Assembly (NCBI GenBank): GCA_964555935.1
Contig: CAZKUN010000067.1
Coordinates: 1-38,418 of the forward strand
DNA length: 38,418 bases
Origin: CAZKUN01 sp964555935
Lineage (GTDB): Bacteria; Armatimonadota; Zipacnadia; Zipacnadales; VGFC01
Reading direction: 5' to 3'
The position numbers and the translations under genes were made by a program. The notes beneath the pieces were generated by a model that saw only the letters and a program-made list of their open reading frames with translations, was not told where the DNA came from and did not search any database. Positions 1 through 8,125 of the stretch are shown here, one piece after another (position 1 is the stretch's first letter; each line of letters starts with the position of its first letter).

Positions 1-636
1 ATCGATCTCGGCCAGCAACGGGCCGAGGGTCACGCGGGGTTGAGGGGTTCGATAGCGCGCGATCACTCGGTCCGGCGCGGGGCCCGACGTGAGTCCGTGG
101 GTCAGCGCCTGCAATCCGGCCGCCGATTCTCCGAGCGTTCCGCTGACGAGCAGCACGTCACCCAACTCGGCCGCGCCGCGTCGGAGTTCCCGGCCAGTCG
201 GCACGAATCCGGAGGCAGTCACGTCAAGCGTCAACGGACCATCGGTGCTAACGGTCTCGCCGCCGGCGAGGCGCGCGCCGAGGTGCTCGGCCATCGCCGC
301 CGCGCCCTTGACGATCCCTCGGGCTGCGGCGAGGTCCTCGTCGGGCGAAATGGCAAGCGTGAGGAGGACGGCGGCAGGCATGGCTCCCATGGCGGCGATG
401 TCACTCACCGAGGCGGCAACCGCGCGGGCGCCGATCGCCTCGGGCTCGAACCACTCGCGGCGGAAGTGCCGACCGGCCACGGCCGCATCGCAAGTGAGAA
501 CGAGGGCATGGCCCTCGGGGCACGCGATCACCGCCGCGTCGTCGCCAATGCCAAGCAGAACGCGACCGCCCGCGCTGGCCACGTCACGCTGGACGTGGCG
601 GAGGAACTTGGCTTCGCCCGCGGCACTGAGCTTCAT
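1..636 (-). CDS. thiL: Thiamine-monophosphate kinase ThiL (3' end beyond window)
   Basis: ThiL phosphorylates thiamine monophosphate to thiamine diphosphate with ATP in the cytoplasm. The 212 visible residues start at ATG 636 and read open to the window edge, so the C-terminal third is missing. Family marks are visible: LGIGDDAAV at about residues 28-36 (metal/ATP site), a segment VAGRHFRREWF matching the usual substrate-binding region after the first domain, SVSDIAAMGAMP near residue 80 (the AIR-synthase-fold NLSDIAAMG block) and GGETVS near residue 125. The upstream gene on the same strand, a secreted protein of unknown function, ends 27 bp before this start, so cotranscription is likely. 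Identification from motifs is strong. The antisense reading frames here are long only because of the high G+C content. Confidence 0.9.
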   Translation of the reverse strand, partial: MKLSAAGEAKFLRHVQRDVASAGGRVLLGIGDDAAVIACPEGHALVLTCDAAVAGRHFRREWFEPEAIGARAVAASVSDIAAMGAMPAAVLLTLAISPDEDLAAARGIVKGAAAMAEHLGARLAGGETVSTDGPLTLDVTASGFVPTGRELRRGAAELGDVLLVSGTLGESAAGLQALTHGLTSGPAPDRVIARYRTPQPRVTLGPLLAEID

Positions 637-663
637 GTGACGAGGCTTCTCCCGTGGGAAACA

Positions 664-2463
664 TCAGTCCTTCAGGATGGAGCGCACGATGATGTGGACG
701 GGGTAGTTGCTGGCTGATTCAGGCATGGTCGTCATCCGGATGCGTGTGTCGGAGCGGGGCGGAACGGTGCGTTTCTCCAGCACCTCGGTGCGGCTGCCTG
801 TGAGCACGCCGGTCTCGCGGAGGACGCCGTCAATGAGGAAGAACCCTCGCATGACCCCGCCGCTGGCTCTGGCGACGATCTCAACGCGGCCCTCCTGCGC
901 AGTCGGGTTGGTGATGTCGATGTCGATTGAGTGCTCGACGCCGAAATCGCCGGAGAGATAGGTGCCGGCCGCGTTAGTGGAGCCCTCCTTGCCGAGAGGG
1001 AAGAAGGTCCAGCTCCCGCCGACCTCATGCGTGAGCGGCTCGTGCTTGCCGGCCCCGAAGGTGAACGCGGTCATCTTGGGGCTGGCATACTCGCCAGATG
1101 AGAGCGGCTCGATCCACTCGTGCGCGTCGCGATCGTACGCGGACTCGGCCTGGACCTCGAGGTAGAGCGGGGATGGCCCCGCAAGCGGCACGATGCGAGC
1201 CAAGCCGCTGACGATCGTGTCAGGCGCGCACGCAACTCGGACGAAGTCGGAGGCGCTGCGCGGAGGGACACGCAGGACGTACCCGCTGCCGGTGCGGCGT
1301 TGGTCGATGAAGCGGCGCGTCGCGGTGTGCCCGACTCCGAGTTCATCCTTGCCGGGACCGGCCTCGGCGACGACCACATGGGCGGATGCGGGCTGGCCGG
1401 TTGGGTTGGCGATCCGCGCGACGAACATGATCTTGCGGCCGGTGGAGTTGACGTGGTGGTAGAGCAAGCGGCATGGGCGATCGATTTCGAGGGGCTCGCG
1501 CATCAGCGTGCCCTCCGTGCGGATGCGTTCGGGGTCGTTGCTGATCTTGAGGTCCACCGGTTGGGCCGCCGGCGGCGAGATCCATTTGAGCGTCACCGCG
1601 ACGGCCTGTTTGGCGGCTATGAAGTCGGCGCCGCGCGCCAGCACGGTGACTTTGAACTCGCTTTCCGCGCGCTCGACCGACGCGTATGACAGCGTCGCGC
1701 CCTCGCGCGGCGTAGCGCAGGAGAGCGCGGCGTTGATCGCGACCTTGCGCGCGAGACTCTCGTCCTGCCCGCTCCCGGTCAGCTCGGCGACTGCGGATCG
1801 GGCGAACTTGGCGGCCCAGTACCGGCAGTCGACGGCCAGCAGGAGTTCGGTCTTTCCCGCGTTGAGGACGATCAGCGTCATGCCTGGGCTCTCGGCATAG
1901 ACCTTGACGCGGCGCTCCTCGGGAATGAGCCTGACGATGGCAATGTCCTCGGCGTCGCTTGATGCTTGAAGCGACTTGCCGAGCGGCCCGCCGTAGCCGA
2001 CGAACCTCGCCTCAGTGACGGGAACCAGGACGTCGTCGCCGCAAGTCAGCGCGATGTACGGCTCCGCAAGCGCCTTGCCAATCGTGGTCTGCCAGCCTGC
2101 CGCAAGCGCCCACGGCGCCATGCCCGATAGCCGGGCGGTCTCCGCGTCCGCGGTGACAATAGGCCGCTCGCCCGCCATCAACACTGCCGTGCCCTCCGCG
2201 CCCGGAGCCACTGTGAGAACCGGGCGCGCGAAACCGGCTGCGGTCGTGGTCGCCAGCGACTCCGCTACGGTATTGGCGCGCGAGAGGACGCTCCCCAGTT
2301 CCGAGCGCAGGCGGATGATTGGCTGGTCGCAGGCCAGCACCTCCGCGACATGCACGGTGCCGGTCACGCGCTCTTGGGCGGCGAATGTCAGGAGACGGTC
2401 CGCGTTGGCGGCGGATGCGGCCAGCAAGGCGATGGCCGCTGCTGTGGTCGTGTATCGTGTCAT
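664..2463 (-). CDS. Secreted protein of unknown function (599 aa)
   Basis: I do not recognise a family with confidence. Residues 1-21 form a signal peptide (short basic start, Ala/Leu core, cleavage near ANA-D), so the protein is exported. The remainder is rich in short beta-type segments and has no transmembrane helix. A stretch around residues 185-220 (VKVYAESPGMTLIVLNAGK) faintly resembles the N-terminal Ig-like module of CpaC/RcpA pilus secretins, but no secretin domain follows. The C-terminal 250 residues look like two beta-sandwich modules (ITNPTAQEGRVEIVARAS, ARIANPTGQPASAHVVVAE), the sort of N-P-T opening seen in Ig-like domains. It lies between lpxD and thiL on the same strand. The start ATG lacks an evident ribosome site, but the signal peptide supports it. 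Confidence 0.75.
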   Translation of the reverse strand: MTRYTTTAAAIALLAASAANADRLLTFAAQERVTGTVHVAEVLACDQPIIRLRSELGSVLSRANTVAESLATTTAAGFARPVLTVAPGAEGTAVLMAGERPIVTADAETARLSGMAPWALAAGWQTTIGKALAEPYIALTCGDDVLVPVTEARFVGYGGPLGKSLQASSDAEDIAIVRLIPEERRVKVYAESPGMTLIVLNAGKTELLLAVDCRYWAAKFARSAVAELTGSGQDESLARKVAINAALSCATPREGATLSYASVERAESEFKVTVLARGADFIAAKQAVAVTLKWISPPAAQPVDLKISNDPERIRTEGTLMREPLEIDRPCRLLYHHVNSTGRKIMFVARIANPTGQPASAHVVVAEAGPGKDELGVGHTATRRFIDQRRTGSGYVLRVPPRSASDFVRVACAPDTIVSGLARIVPLAGPSPLYLEVQAESAYDRDAHEWIEPLSSGEYASPKMTAFTFGAGKHEPLTHEVGGSWTFFPLGKEGSTNAAGTYLSGDFGVEHSIDIDITNPTAQEGRVEIVARASGGVMRGFFLIDGVLRETGVLTGSRTEVLEKRTVPPRSDTRIRMTTMPESASNYPVHIIVRSILKD

Positions 2464-2482
2464 GGGCGCTTGTTTTATGAGA

Positions 2483-2511
2483 AGCGGAGGCCCTTGGTGG
2501 GGGCCTCCGCT
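2483..2511 (-). terminator. Perfect hairpin between lpxD and the secreted-protein gene
   Basis: An 11-bp perfect stem (AGCGGAGGCCC with GGGCCTCCGCT) closes a 7-nt loop. It lies downstream of lpxD and 20 bp before the next start codon. There is no long U-run on either strand, so it may be an attenuating or RNA-stabilising hairpin rather than a classical terminator. Confidence 0.45.
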
Positions 2512-2527
2512 GAGTAAACATCCGGTG

Positions 2528-2549
2528 GTGTAGGGGAATTCCCCTACAC
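2528..2549. repeat. 22-bp perfect palindrome after lpxD
   Basis: GTGTAGGGG, AATT and CCCCTACAC form a complete 22-bp self-complementary sequence 6 bp beyond the lpxD stop codon. It can form a 9-bp stem with a 4-nt loop in RNA from either strand, or be a dimeric protein site in DNA. Its GTAGGGG core resembles the palindromic intergenic elements seen elsewhere in this window. Paired with the hairpin at 2483-2511 it probably marks the lpxD transcript end. Confidence 0.5.
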
Positions 2550-2555
2550 GCGATC

Positions 2556-3581
2556 CTACTCCTCCGCGTCGAGTTTCTTGAGCTTGCGTTCGAGGTCCTT
2601 GACCCGGCGCTGAAGCGCCGGCAGCTTCTGCGTTGCGGCGAGGACGCGGAGCGAATGGTTATGCGGCTTTGCCGGGTAGCCGGAGTAGTAGCCGGGCTCC
2701 GGGAGGTCGCTGAAGACGCCGGCTTGGCCGCCAACGATGATGTCGCTGCCGATGGCGATGTGATCGTTGACGCCGACCTGGCCCGCCATGACCACGCGAT
2801 CTCCGATGGTCGCGGATCCGGAGATGCCGACCTGGCCACAGATGAGACAGCCCTTGCCGATGATGACGTTGTGAGCGATATGCACGTGGTCGTCGACCTT
2901 GGTGCAGTCCCCGATCATGGTCGCGCCAACGGTCGCGCGGTCTACCGTGGCATTCGCGCCGATTTCAACGTCATCGCCGACGATGACATTGCCGATCTGG
3001 GGGATCTTGCGGTGGGCACCGTCGTCTTGCACGTACCCAAAGCCGTCGCCGCCGATGGATGAGCCGGCATGGATGCCCACGCGCTTGCCCAGGATGCATC
3101 GGTCGCCGATGAAGACCTGCGGGTAGATGATCGAGTCTTCGCCGATTTCGACGCTGTCGCCGACGTAGGCGTTCGGGTAGACGATGACGCCATCGGCGAG
3201 CTTCGTGTTGTCGCCGACGTAGGCGTTGGCCCCGACGCTGACGTTCTCCCCGAGGGTCACGTTCTCACCGACGATGGCCCGGGGGTGGACGCCCTCGCAG
3301 ACATTCGGCTTGGGGGCGAAGATCTCCAGCACCTTGCTGAAGGCCAGCCTCGGGTCCTCAGTGAGAATCATCGGCTTGCTGCCGCGAGGGGCGTTGGACG
3401 GGGCGATAAACGCCGCCGCCGGGCTCGTCGCGGCCTCTTCCATGCGTTCAGGGCTGTCGACGAAGGTGATCTCGCCCTCGCGCGCTTGATCGAGGCTGCT
3501 GACGCCGGTGATCGAAATCTGACCGTCGCCCGTCAGGCTACCGTTCACGATGTTAGCTATGTCTGCTAGTGCGATTGTCAT
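2556..3581 (-). CDS. lpxD: UDP-3-O-acylglucosamine N-acyltransferase LpxD
   Basis: LpxD transfers a 3-hydroxyacyl chain from acyl-ACP to the amine of UDP-3-O-acyl-glucosamine, the third step of lipid A synthesis, in the cytoplasm. The 341-residue protein has the normal family length. Residues 1-95 are the small uridine-binding domain (ITFVDSPERM, AAAFIAPSNAP); residues about 100-300 are left-handed beta-helix hexapeptide repeats (IVGENVTLGENVSVGANAYVG). The family blocks GSSIGGDGFGYV and DDHVHIAHNVIIGKG (catalytic His region) are intact, followed by a C-terminal helix rich in Lys/Arg/Leu (LQRRVKDLERKLKKLD). The neighbours are a Skp-like chaperone and a related lipoprotein, the classic outer-membrane biogenesis context. 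Its presence argues for an outer membrane containing lipid A. Confidence 0.96.
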   Translation of the reverse strand: MTIALADIANIVNGSLTGDGQISITGVSSLDQAREGEITFVDSPERMEEAATSPAAAFIAPSNAPRGSKPMILTEDPRLAFSKVLEIFAPKPNVCEGVHPRAIVGENVTLGENVSVGANAYVGDNTKLADGVIVYPNAYVGDSVEIGEDSIIYPQVFIGDRCILGKRVGIHAGSSIGGDGFGYVQDDGAHRKIPQIGNVIVGDDVEIGANATVDRATVGATMIGDCTKVDDHVHIAHNVIIGKGCLICGQVGISGSATIGDRVVMAGQVGVNDHIAIGSDIIVGGQAGVFSDLPEPGYYSGYPAKPHNHSLRVLAATQKLPALQRRVKDLERKLKKLDAEE

Positions 3582-3615
3582 GTGGCGCTGGGTCCCTCCG
3601 GTGCGGGGTATTGGC

Positions 3616-4734
3616 CTATCCGTCTGATTCCCGCACTGGGCGGCGAGCCGCCCAATAGTCTCTCAGGAGCGAGCGGAACTGCTCCGTGGCGTCCGGGATC
3701 TCTTCGTCGGCGGTGGCGACAAACCTGACTTCGATGCCGTTCATCGCGGCTACAGCCCGCACGGCCCGGTTCGTCCCTTTGCCGATCTCCTCAAGAAGCC
3801 GGGCGCGGGCATCCTGGAGTCTGACTTGCCTGCGCGCCTGGGCCGCCTGCTGGGCGGCCTCGGCTTGCGATATCAGTTCTGAAACGTCTCCGGTGTCGGG
3901 TGGTGGGGGAGTGTCGGTAAGGTTCTCTCCCGGCTCCACCGTTGCCGCTGCTGCGTCGAGTCCGGCGCCTTGTCTCTCGCGGGCGGCGCTTCCGCTTTCA
4001 AGCAGAGCCTCCGCGCGCGCCGTCTGCTCTGCTTCGTCATCCTCGGTATGGTCCACTTTTGCCTTGACCAGGCGCTCCTCGTAGTCACTTCGTAGCTGCG
4101 CGAGTTCGTCCGCCGACTCCCGCACCACCTCCGCCACCTCGGCCTCGATCTCGCGCCACACCTGAGCCTGTCGGTCTGCTGCGTAAGCGGCCTCGTCGGT
4201 GTCATCCGAGTCGGCCATCAGTCGCAACTCCGCCAACTCGCCGGCTCGCCGTCGCACGGCTTCCGTCTCGGCGCGCATACGGGCGAGGCTGGCTTCGTTC
4301 TGTGCCTCGCGGAGTTCGGCCGTCCCGGCCTGTTCGACCCGCCGCATGGCCTTTACGTCGCCTGGATGCGGCCACTGCTCAAGCAGTCCGTCTGCTTGCT
4401 CGATGCGCGTCGCCAGGCGGATGTTCGCCCGTTCTTCCCAGAGCGTCAGGACTTCGGGGCGCCTGAACACAGGTTGTGCCGGCCGGGCGAGGCTTCGGCC
4501 CAGGGGCGAGGTCATGAAGGCCTCCAACGCCTGGATCCGTGCCGACGCCGCATGATGCATTTGCTGGGCGCCAAGTTCGCGATAGTCCGGATACAGCGGA
4601 TGCTCACCCGTTAGCGGGCCAGTCCTGACCAGGACGACCTCCGTCTCCGGCAACGTCACTTCGGCGACTTCGGCGCGGGACTTGGTGCATCCGGAGATCC
4701 ACGCCGTCGTCGAGAGCACAGCCGCGACAGCCAT
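3616..4734 (-). CDS. Coiled-coil lipoprotein, possible second OmpH-like protein
   Basis: I chose ATG 4734, which gives 372 residues beginning MAVAAVLSTTAWISGC, a short hydrophobic segment with a lipobox-like ISGC. The longer reading frame upstream only overlaps the Skp-like gene. From about residue 60 to 300 the protein is rich in Ala, Glu, Arg and Leu in heptad-like order, so a long coiled coil is expected, interrupted by an acidic and proline-rich linker (ENLTDTPPPPDTGD). The C-terminal block (AAMNGIEVRFVATADEEIPDAT) resembles the end of OmpH/Skp proteins, where a helix returns to the small beta body. It sits 16 bp after the Skp-like gene and 34 bp before lpxD. A role as a membrane-anchored periplasmic chaperone or envelope spacer is inference. 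Confidence 0.7.
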   Translation of the reverse strand: MAVAAVLSTTAWISGCTKSRAEVAEVTLPETEVVLVRTGPLTGEHPLYPDYRELGAQQMHHAASARIQALEAFMTSPLGRSLARPAQPVFRRPEVLTLWEERANIRLATRIEQADGLLEQWPHPGDVKAMRRVEQAGTAELREAQNEASLARMRAETEAVRRRAGELAELRLMADSDDTDEAAYAADRQAQVWREIEAEVAEVVRESADELAQLRSDYEERLVKAKVDHTEDDEAEQTARAEALLESGSAARERQGAGLDAAAATVEPGENLTDTPPPPDTGDVSELISQAEAAQQAAQARRQVRLQDARARLLEEIGKGTNRAVRAVAAMNGIEVRFVATADEEIPDATEQFRSLLRDYWAARRPVRESDG

Positions 4735-4750
4735 GGCCGCGCTAGCGAGA

Positions 4751-5452
4751 CTACTCGCCGTCGCCCTCGGCCGGTGTCTCACCGGGCGCCTCCTCGGGCG
4801 GAGCTGTGGTTGCGGCGGCGTCCGTGCCATTGAGCCGCTGCACGAGCAACTCGGTAATGTCTTCGCCACCGAGGTAGACCAGCTTGCGGTCGATGACCAG
4901 GTCCAGGCCCTTCTCTTCGGCGATCGCCTTGATGGCGTCCTCAACGGGCTTCATCAAGTCAACGCCGAGCTTGTGCTGTTGCTGCTGGAGGGAGGCCTCA
5001 ACTTCGCGGGCGAGGGCCTTGAGATCGGCGTCGCGAGCGCGCACCTTGTCCAGCAGGGAGTTGAAGCGTTCTGTCTCCTCAGGCGTCCGGTCGATCTTGC
5101 CCTCGAGGTCGCGGTATTCGCGCTCGAGTTCGGTGCTTTGCTTATTGAGCGCTTGCTCGCGCTCGATTTGCGCCGGGGTCGCCTGGGGCGTCTGGATGAT
5201 CTCAGCGGCCTCCTGCCAGCCCTCGGCGGAGAGGAAAAGCAATGTGCTCAGGCGCTGCAGTTGGGCCTGCTGGGTCTTGTACCAGAGGGTCAGCTTCTCT
5301 TCTTCTAGTTGCTTCTGGGTGAACTGCTCGCCGACTGCGTCGAGGTCGATCAGTCCGACTTTGAAGGTAGCGGCGTCCTGGGCCCAGACAGCGTTACAGC
5401 CTGCCGCCAGGAACCCCAGCGCAGTGATTGCTGCGAGAAGACGTGTTCTCAT
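4751..5452 (-). CDS. OmpH/Skp-family periplasmic chaperone
   Basis: Skp-family proteins hold unfolded outer-membrane proteins in the periplasm. This 233-residue protein starts with an export signal. The segment FLAAGC is a good lipobox, while AVWAQ-D could equally be a signal peptidase I site, so it may be lipid-anchored or soluble. After it comes the Skp opening strand (FKVGLIDLDAVGEQF), a long coiled coil from about residue 40 to 165 (QLEEEKLTLWYKTQQAQLQ, ELEREYRDLEGKIDR), and the closing block KAIAEEKGLDLVIDRKLVYLGGEDIT, which is highly characteristic of the family. A Pro/Glu/Ala-rich tail follows. It heads the lipoprotein-lpxD group and lies 131 bp downstream of purL. Confidence 0.9.
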   Translation of the reverse strand: MRTRLLAAITALGFLAAGCNAVWAQDAATFKVGLIDLDAVGEQFTQKQLEEEKLTLWYKTQQAQLQRLSTLLFLSAEGWQEAAEIIQTPQATPAQIEREQALNKQSTELEREYRDLEGKIDRTPEETERFNSLLDKVRARDADLKALAREVEASLQQQQHKLGVDLMKPVEDAIKAIAEEKGLDLVIDRKLVYLGGEDITELLVQRLNGTDAAATTAPPEEAPGETPAEGDGE

Positions 5453-5511
5453 CAGTCGGTCCTTTCAGGCGGGGCCGGCAGAGGCCCCGTTGGGGGTGTA
5501 GACAACATTGA

Positions 5512-5544
5512 CGCGCCGAGGTTTCAGCGAATTACCTCGGCGCG
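5512..5544 (-). terminator. Hairpin between purL and the Skp-like gene
   Basis: An 11-bp perfect inverted repeat (CGCGCCGAGGT / ACCTCGGCGCG) encloses an 11-nt loop, 40 bp after the purL stop. A second, shorter hairpin (GGGGCC / GGCCCC, 5471-5488) lies between it and the Skp-like start. No strong U-tract follows on the minus strand; on the plus strand TTTT follows after six bases. It most likely separates the purL transcript from the envelope genes. Confidence 0.45.
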
Positions 5545-5583
5545 CATAAGTTTTCTCGCGTAGGGCTAGGCAGAGCCTAACAG

Positions 5584-7938
5584 CTAGCGGAGCCGCGTCG
5601 CCAATCCGTTGGTCCATGCCTCGACCATCGCATCGACTGTGACGGACAGCGCGCCGTCGATGTTCAGCGCGCTCTCGTCGGTAACTTCGCCGATCTTGAC
5701 GGGAATGACCGCTGCGCCCTCGAAGATCGCCTCGAACTCCGCTTCCTTACCGGCCTTCACCTCGACCACGAAGCCGCCGGACTCGCCAAACAGGAGCTTG
5801 TCGACTCGGAGGTCGGTCCCGAGAGACGCAATGTCGACCTTGGCGCCGAGTTGGCCTTGCGCGTAGCCGCCCATTGCCATCTCAGCCAGCGTTACGGCCA
5901 TGCCGCCGTCGCTGATGTCGTGACAGGCCGCGACCGTACCGGCGCTGATGGCGTCGATGACGCCGTAGATGGCGGCGCGTTGTTCATCCCAGCGGACCTC
6001 GGGAACGTTCCTGCCGAGTCCGAGGTCGAGCGCCTGGTAGTATGCGGACCCGCCGCATTCATCGTAGCGCGGGCCGACGAGGTAGAGCGAGTCACCGGCT
6101 TCCTTGAGCTGCATCGTGACCGCGTTGGCGTAGTTGTCGATGACGCCGACACACGCCACGATCCCCGATGGCTCCACGGCGTTTCCGGATGCGGACTCGT
6201 TATATAGGCTGACATTGCCGGACACGACGGGCACGGGCGCGCCGTCCTGGCCTTTCCAGCCGATGTTGTTTGCCGCGTCCGCGATGCCCTTGACGCCCTG
6301 CACGAATTGCCAGAAGGCGGTGGGCTTCTCGGGGTTTCCGTAGTTGAGGCAGTCGGTCAAGGCGCTCGGAACGGCACCGACGGCGGCGACGTTTCGGCAG
6401 GCCTCGGCGACGGCGTTCGCGCCTGCCCAGTAGGCGCTGATACCGCCGTAAGCGGGGTTACCGTCCATCGCCAGGGCGACCCCGGCGGATGAACCCTCAA
6501 GGGGGGCGGCCACTCCGGCATCGGCCTCGCCGGGACGAATCACGGCGTTGCCCTGGACCTCGCTGTCATACGATCGGTAGATGAACTCGCGCGAGCAGAC
6601 GTTCTCGTGCCCCAGGACCGTCAGGAGCGTCTCGGCGAGGTCCGGCGGCAGCTCGAAGTCGGGTTCCTGACCGTCGTACACGAGCGGCTCGGACTCCCGC
6701 TCGTAGCGGATGCCCTCGGTGACGGCATCAACCGGCGCGTCGCAGACGATCTTGCCCTGGTGCGTCAGCACGTAACGGCCGGTGTTGTTGAAGCGCCCCA
6801 CAACGCTGGCCTGGGCGCCCTCGTAGACGTTGGGCAGGTCCCAGTCCTCATTGTAGATGCGCAGAACCTCTTCGGTGAACTCGGTCGGCACGGCGAGGAG
6901 GTAGCGCTCCTGCGTCTCGGCGCAGCAGATGGTCTCGGGGAGCAGATTCGGCAGGCCGACGTGGACCCTGTCGAGGTTGATCTCGACGCCGAAGCCGCCG
7001 GCGTCCGCGATCTCGCTGGACCCACACGCGAATCCGCCGCCACCGATGTCCTTGCAGCCGATGATGATGCCCTTCGCCTTGGCTGCGTCGCGGACGGCCT
7101 CGTTGGCCTTGCGCATGGCGAGGACGTTCTTGAGGAACGGGTCATCGACCTGAACGGCGCCACGGTCGTCGGCGGCCTCTTCTGCGCTGAGGATCTTGCT
7201 GGCGAAGGCCGAACCGCCGAAGCCGGAGTCATCCGTGGGCTTGCCGACGAGGATCATGTCGTACGGGTGGTCTTTGGCCTCCGGTGGGGCGAATGAGTGA
7301 ATGATGTCTTCCTCGGCGACCAGCCCGAGCGCGACGACGTTTACTAGGCAGTTGTCATCGTACGAGTCGCGGAAGTAGACGTCGCCGCCGAGGTTTGGCA
7401 CACCCAGAGCGTTTCCGTACTGCCAGATGCCCTCAACGACGCCATCGGTAATCCAGCGGGTGTGCTCGGCGGATTCGCCGGTGAGCGAGCCGAAGCGCAA
7501 CGGGTCGCCGGTCGCGATGACGCGAGCGCCCATGCAGTCGACGTCGCGGACGATCCCGCCGATGCCGGTAGCCGCGCCCTCGCGTGGGAGGACCTGGGAT
7601 GGGTGGTTGTGGCTCTCATGGGCGAAGACGATACCGTAGACCTTGCCTTCATGCTCGCAGAAGCGGACGATTCCGGCATCTTCCTGGGGCCCGAGAAGCA
7701 CGTTCGGTCCATCGGTGGGCAGCAGGCTGAGTGATGCGCGTGAGCTCTTGTACGAGCAGTGCTCGCTCCACTCGACGTTGAAGATGTGGACCTCGGTTAG
7801 CGTCGGATCGTGGCCAATCAGCTCGGCGACCCGGCGGGCCTCGTAGGGCGTCAGTCCGACACCGTGCTCGGCGAGCGCCTCGGTGAGTTCCTCATCACTG
7901 AGTTCAGACACTGGGACCCGTCTCTCGTCAAGTTCCAT
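5584..7938 (-). CDS. purL: Phosphoribosylformylglycinamidine synthase subunit PurL
   Basis: PurL converts formylglycinamide ribonucleotide to the amidine with ATP and ammonia, step four of purine synthesis. At 784 residues this is the small-type PurL that works with separate PurS and PurQ subunits; neither is in the window. Diagnostic blocks are visible: EVHIFNVEWSEHCSYKSSR near residue 55 (catalytic His), FAHESHNHPSQVLPREGAA near residue 105, GGIVRDVDCMGARVIA, the duplicated AIR-synthase fold in the second half (AVGAVPSALTDCLNYGNPE), and the late SDGGMAVTLAEMAMGG block. The ATG at 7938 follows an AGGGGA ribosome site seven bases upstream and encodes the usual N-terminal linker. A promoter-like TATAAT lies 52 bp upstream. 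The gene is complete and ordinary. Confidence 0.97.
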   Translation of the reverse strand: MELDERRVPVSELSDEELTEALAEHGVGLTPYEARRVAELIGHDPTLTEVHIFNVEWSEHCSYKSSRASLSLLPTDGPNVLLGPQEDAGIVRFCEHEGKVYGIVFAHESHNHPSQVLPREGAATGIGGIVRDVDCMGARVIATGDPLRFGSLTGESAEHTRWITDGVVEGIWQYGNALGVPNLGGDVYFRDSYDDNCLVNVVALGLVAEEDIIHSFAPPEAKDHPYDMILVGKPTDDSGFGGSAFASKILSAEEAADDRGAVQVDDPFLKNVLAMRKANEAVRDAAKAKGIIIGCKDIGGGGFACGSSEIADAGGFGVEINLDRVHVGLPNLLPETICCAETQERYLLAVPTEFTEEVLRIYNEDWDLPNVYEGAQASVVGRFNNTGRYVLTHQGKIVCDAPVDAVTEGIRYERESEPLVYDGQEPDFELPPDLAETLLTVLGHENVCSREFIYRSYDSEVQGNAVIRPGEADAGVAAPLEGSSAGVALAMDGNPAYGGISAYWAGANAVAEACRNVAAVGAVPSALTDCLNYGNPEKPTAFWQFVQGVKGIADAANNIGWKGQDGAPVPVVSGNVSLYNESASGNAVEPSGIVACVGVIDNYANAVTMQLKEAGDSLYLVGPRYDECGGSAYYQALDLGLGRNVPEVRWDEQRAAIYGVIDAISAGTVAACHDISDGGMAVTLAEMAMGGYAQGQLGAKVDIASLGTDLRVDKLLFGESGGFVVEVKAGKEAEFEAIFEGAAVIPVKIGEVTDESALNIDGALSVTVDAMVEAWTNGLATRLR

Positions 7939-7969
7939 TGATCGTCCCCTGGTAGCGGAAAGTCAGCGC

Positions 7970-8017
7970 AACGCCTGCGGCGTTCGCTCATTATACACCG
8001 AAATCCTGCGTTGGCGA
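7970..8017 (-). promoter_or_regulatory. Probable purL promoter and short leader hairpin
   Basis: On the minus strand a perfect TATAAT (7995 down to 7990) lies 52 bp before the purL ATG, with TCGCCA (4 of 6 matches to TTGACA) about 16 bp upstream. Between it and the start a 6-bp hairpin AACGCC-TGC-GGCGTT (7970-7984, as read on the plus strand) begins close to the predicted transcription start. No purine riboswitch fold is apparent in the roughly 45-nt leader, which is too short for one. Confidence 0.45.
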
Positions 8018-8125
8018 TTCCCTCGATCGGGTGCGTGACGGAGATTGCTGGGCGGGGGCGCCTTGGGTGCCCGGCCGTTCGATTCTGAGCGCGCTGGGGA
8101 GTAACCTGGCTGTCGAGGAGGAACA

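Noticed and set aside
40..717. Long plus-strand reading frames over thiL
   Set aside because: They are antisense to a gene with clear ThiL motifs; long frames on both strands are expected at this G+C content.
2012..2839. Minus-strand 275-residue frame across lpxD and the secreted-protein gene
   Set aside because: Arg/Ser/Pro-rich shadow of the real frames and it crosses two hairpins.
7939..8125. Purine riboswitch upstream of purL
   Set aside because: The leader from the predicted start is only about 45 nt and lacks the three-helix core.
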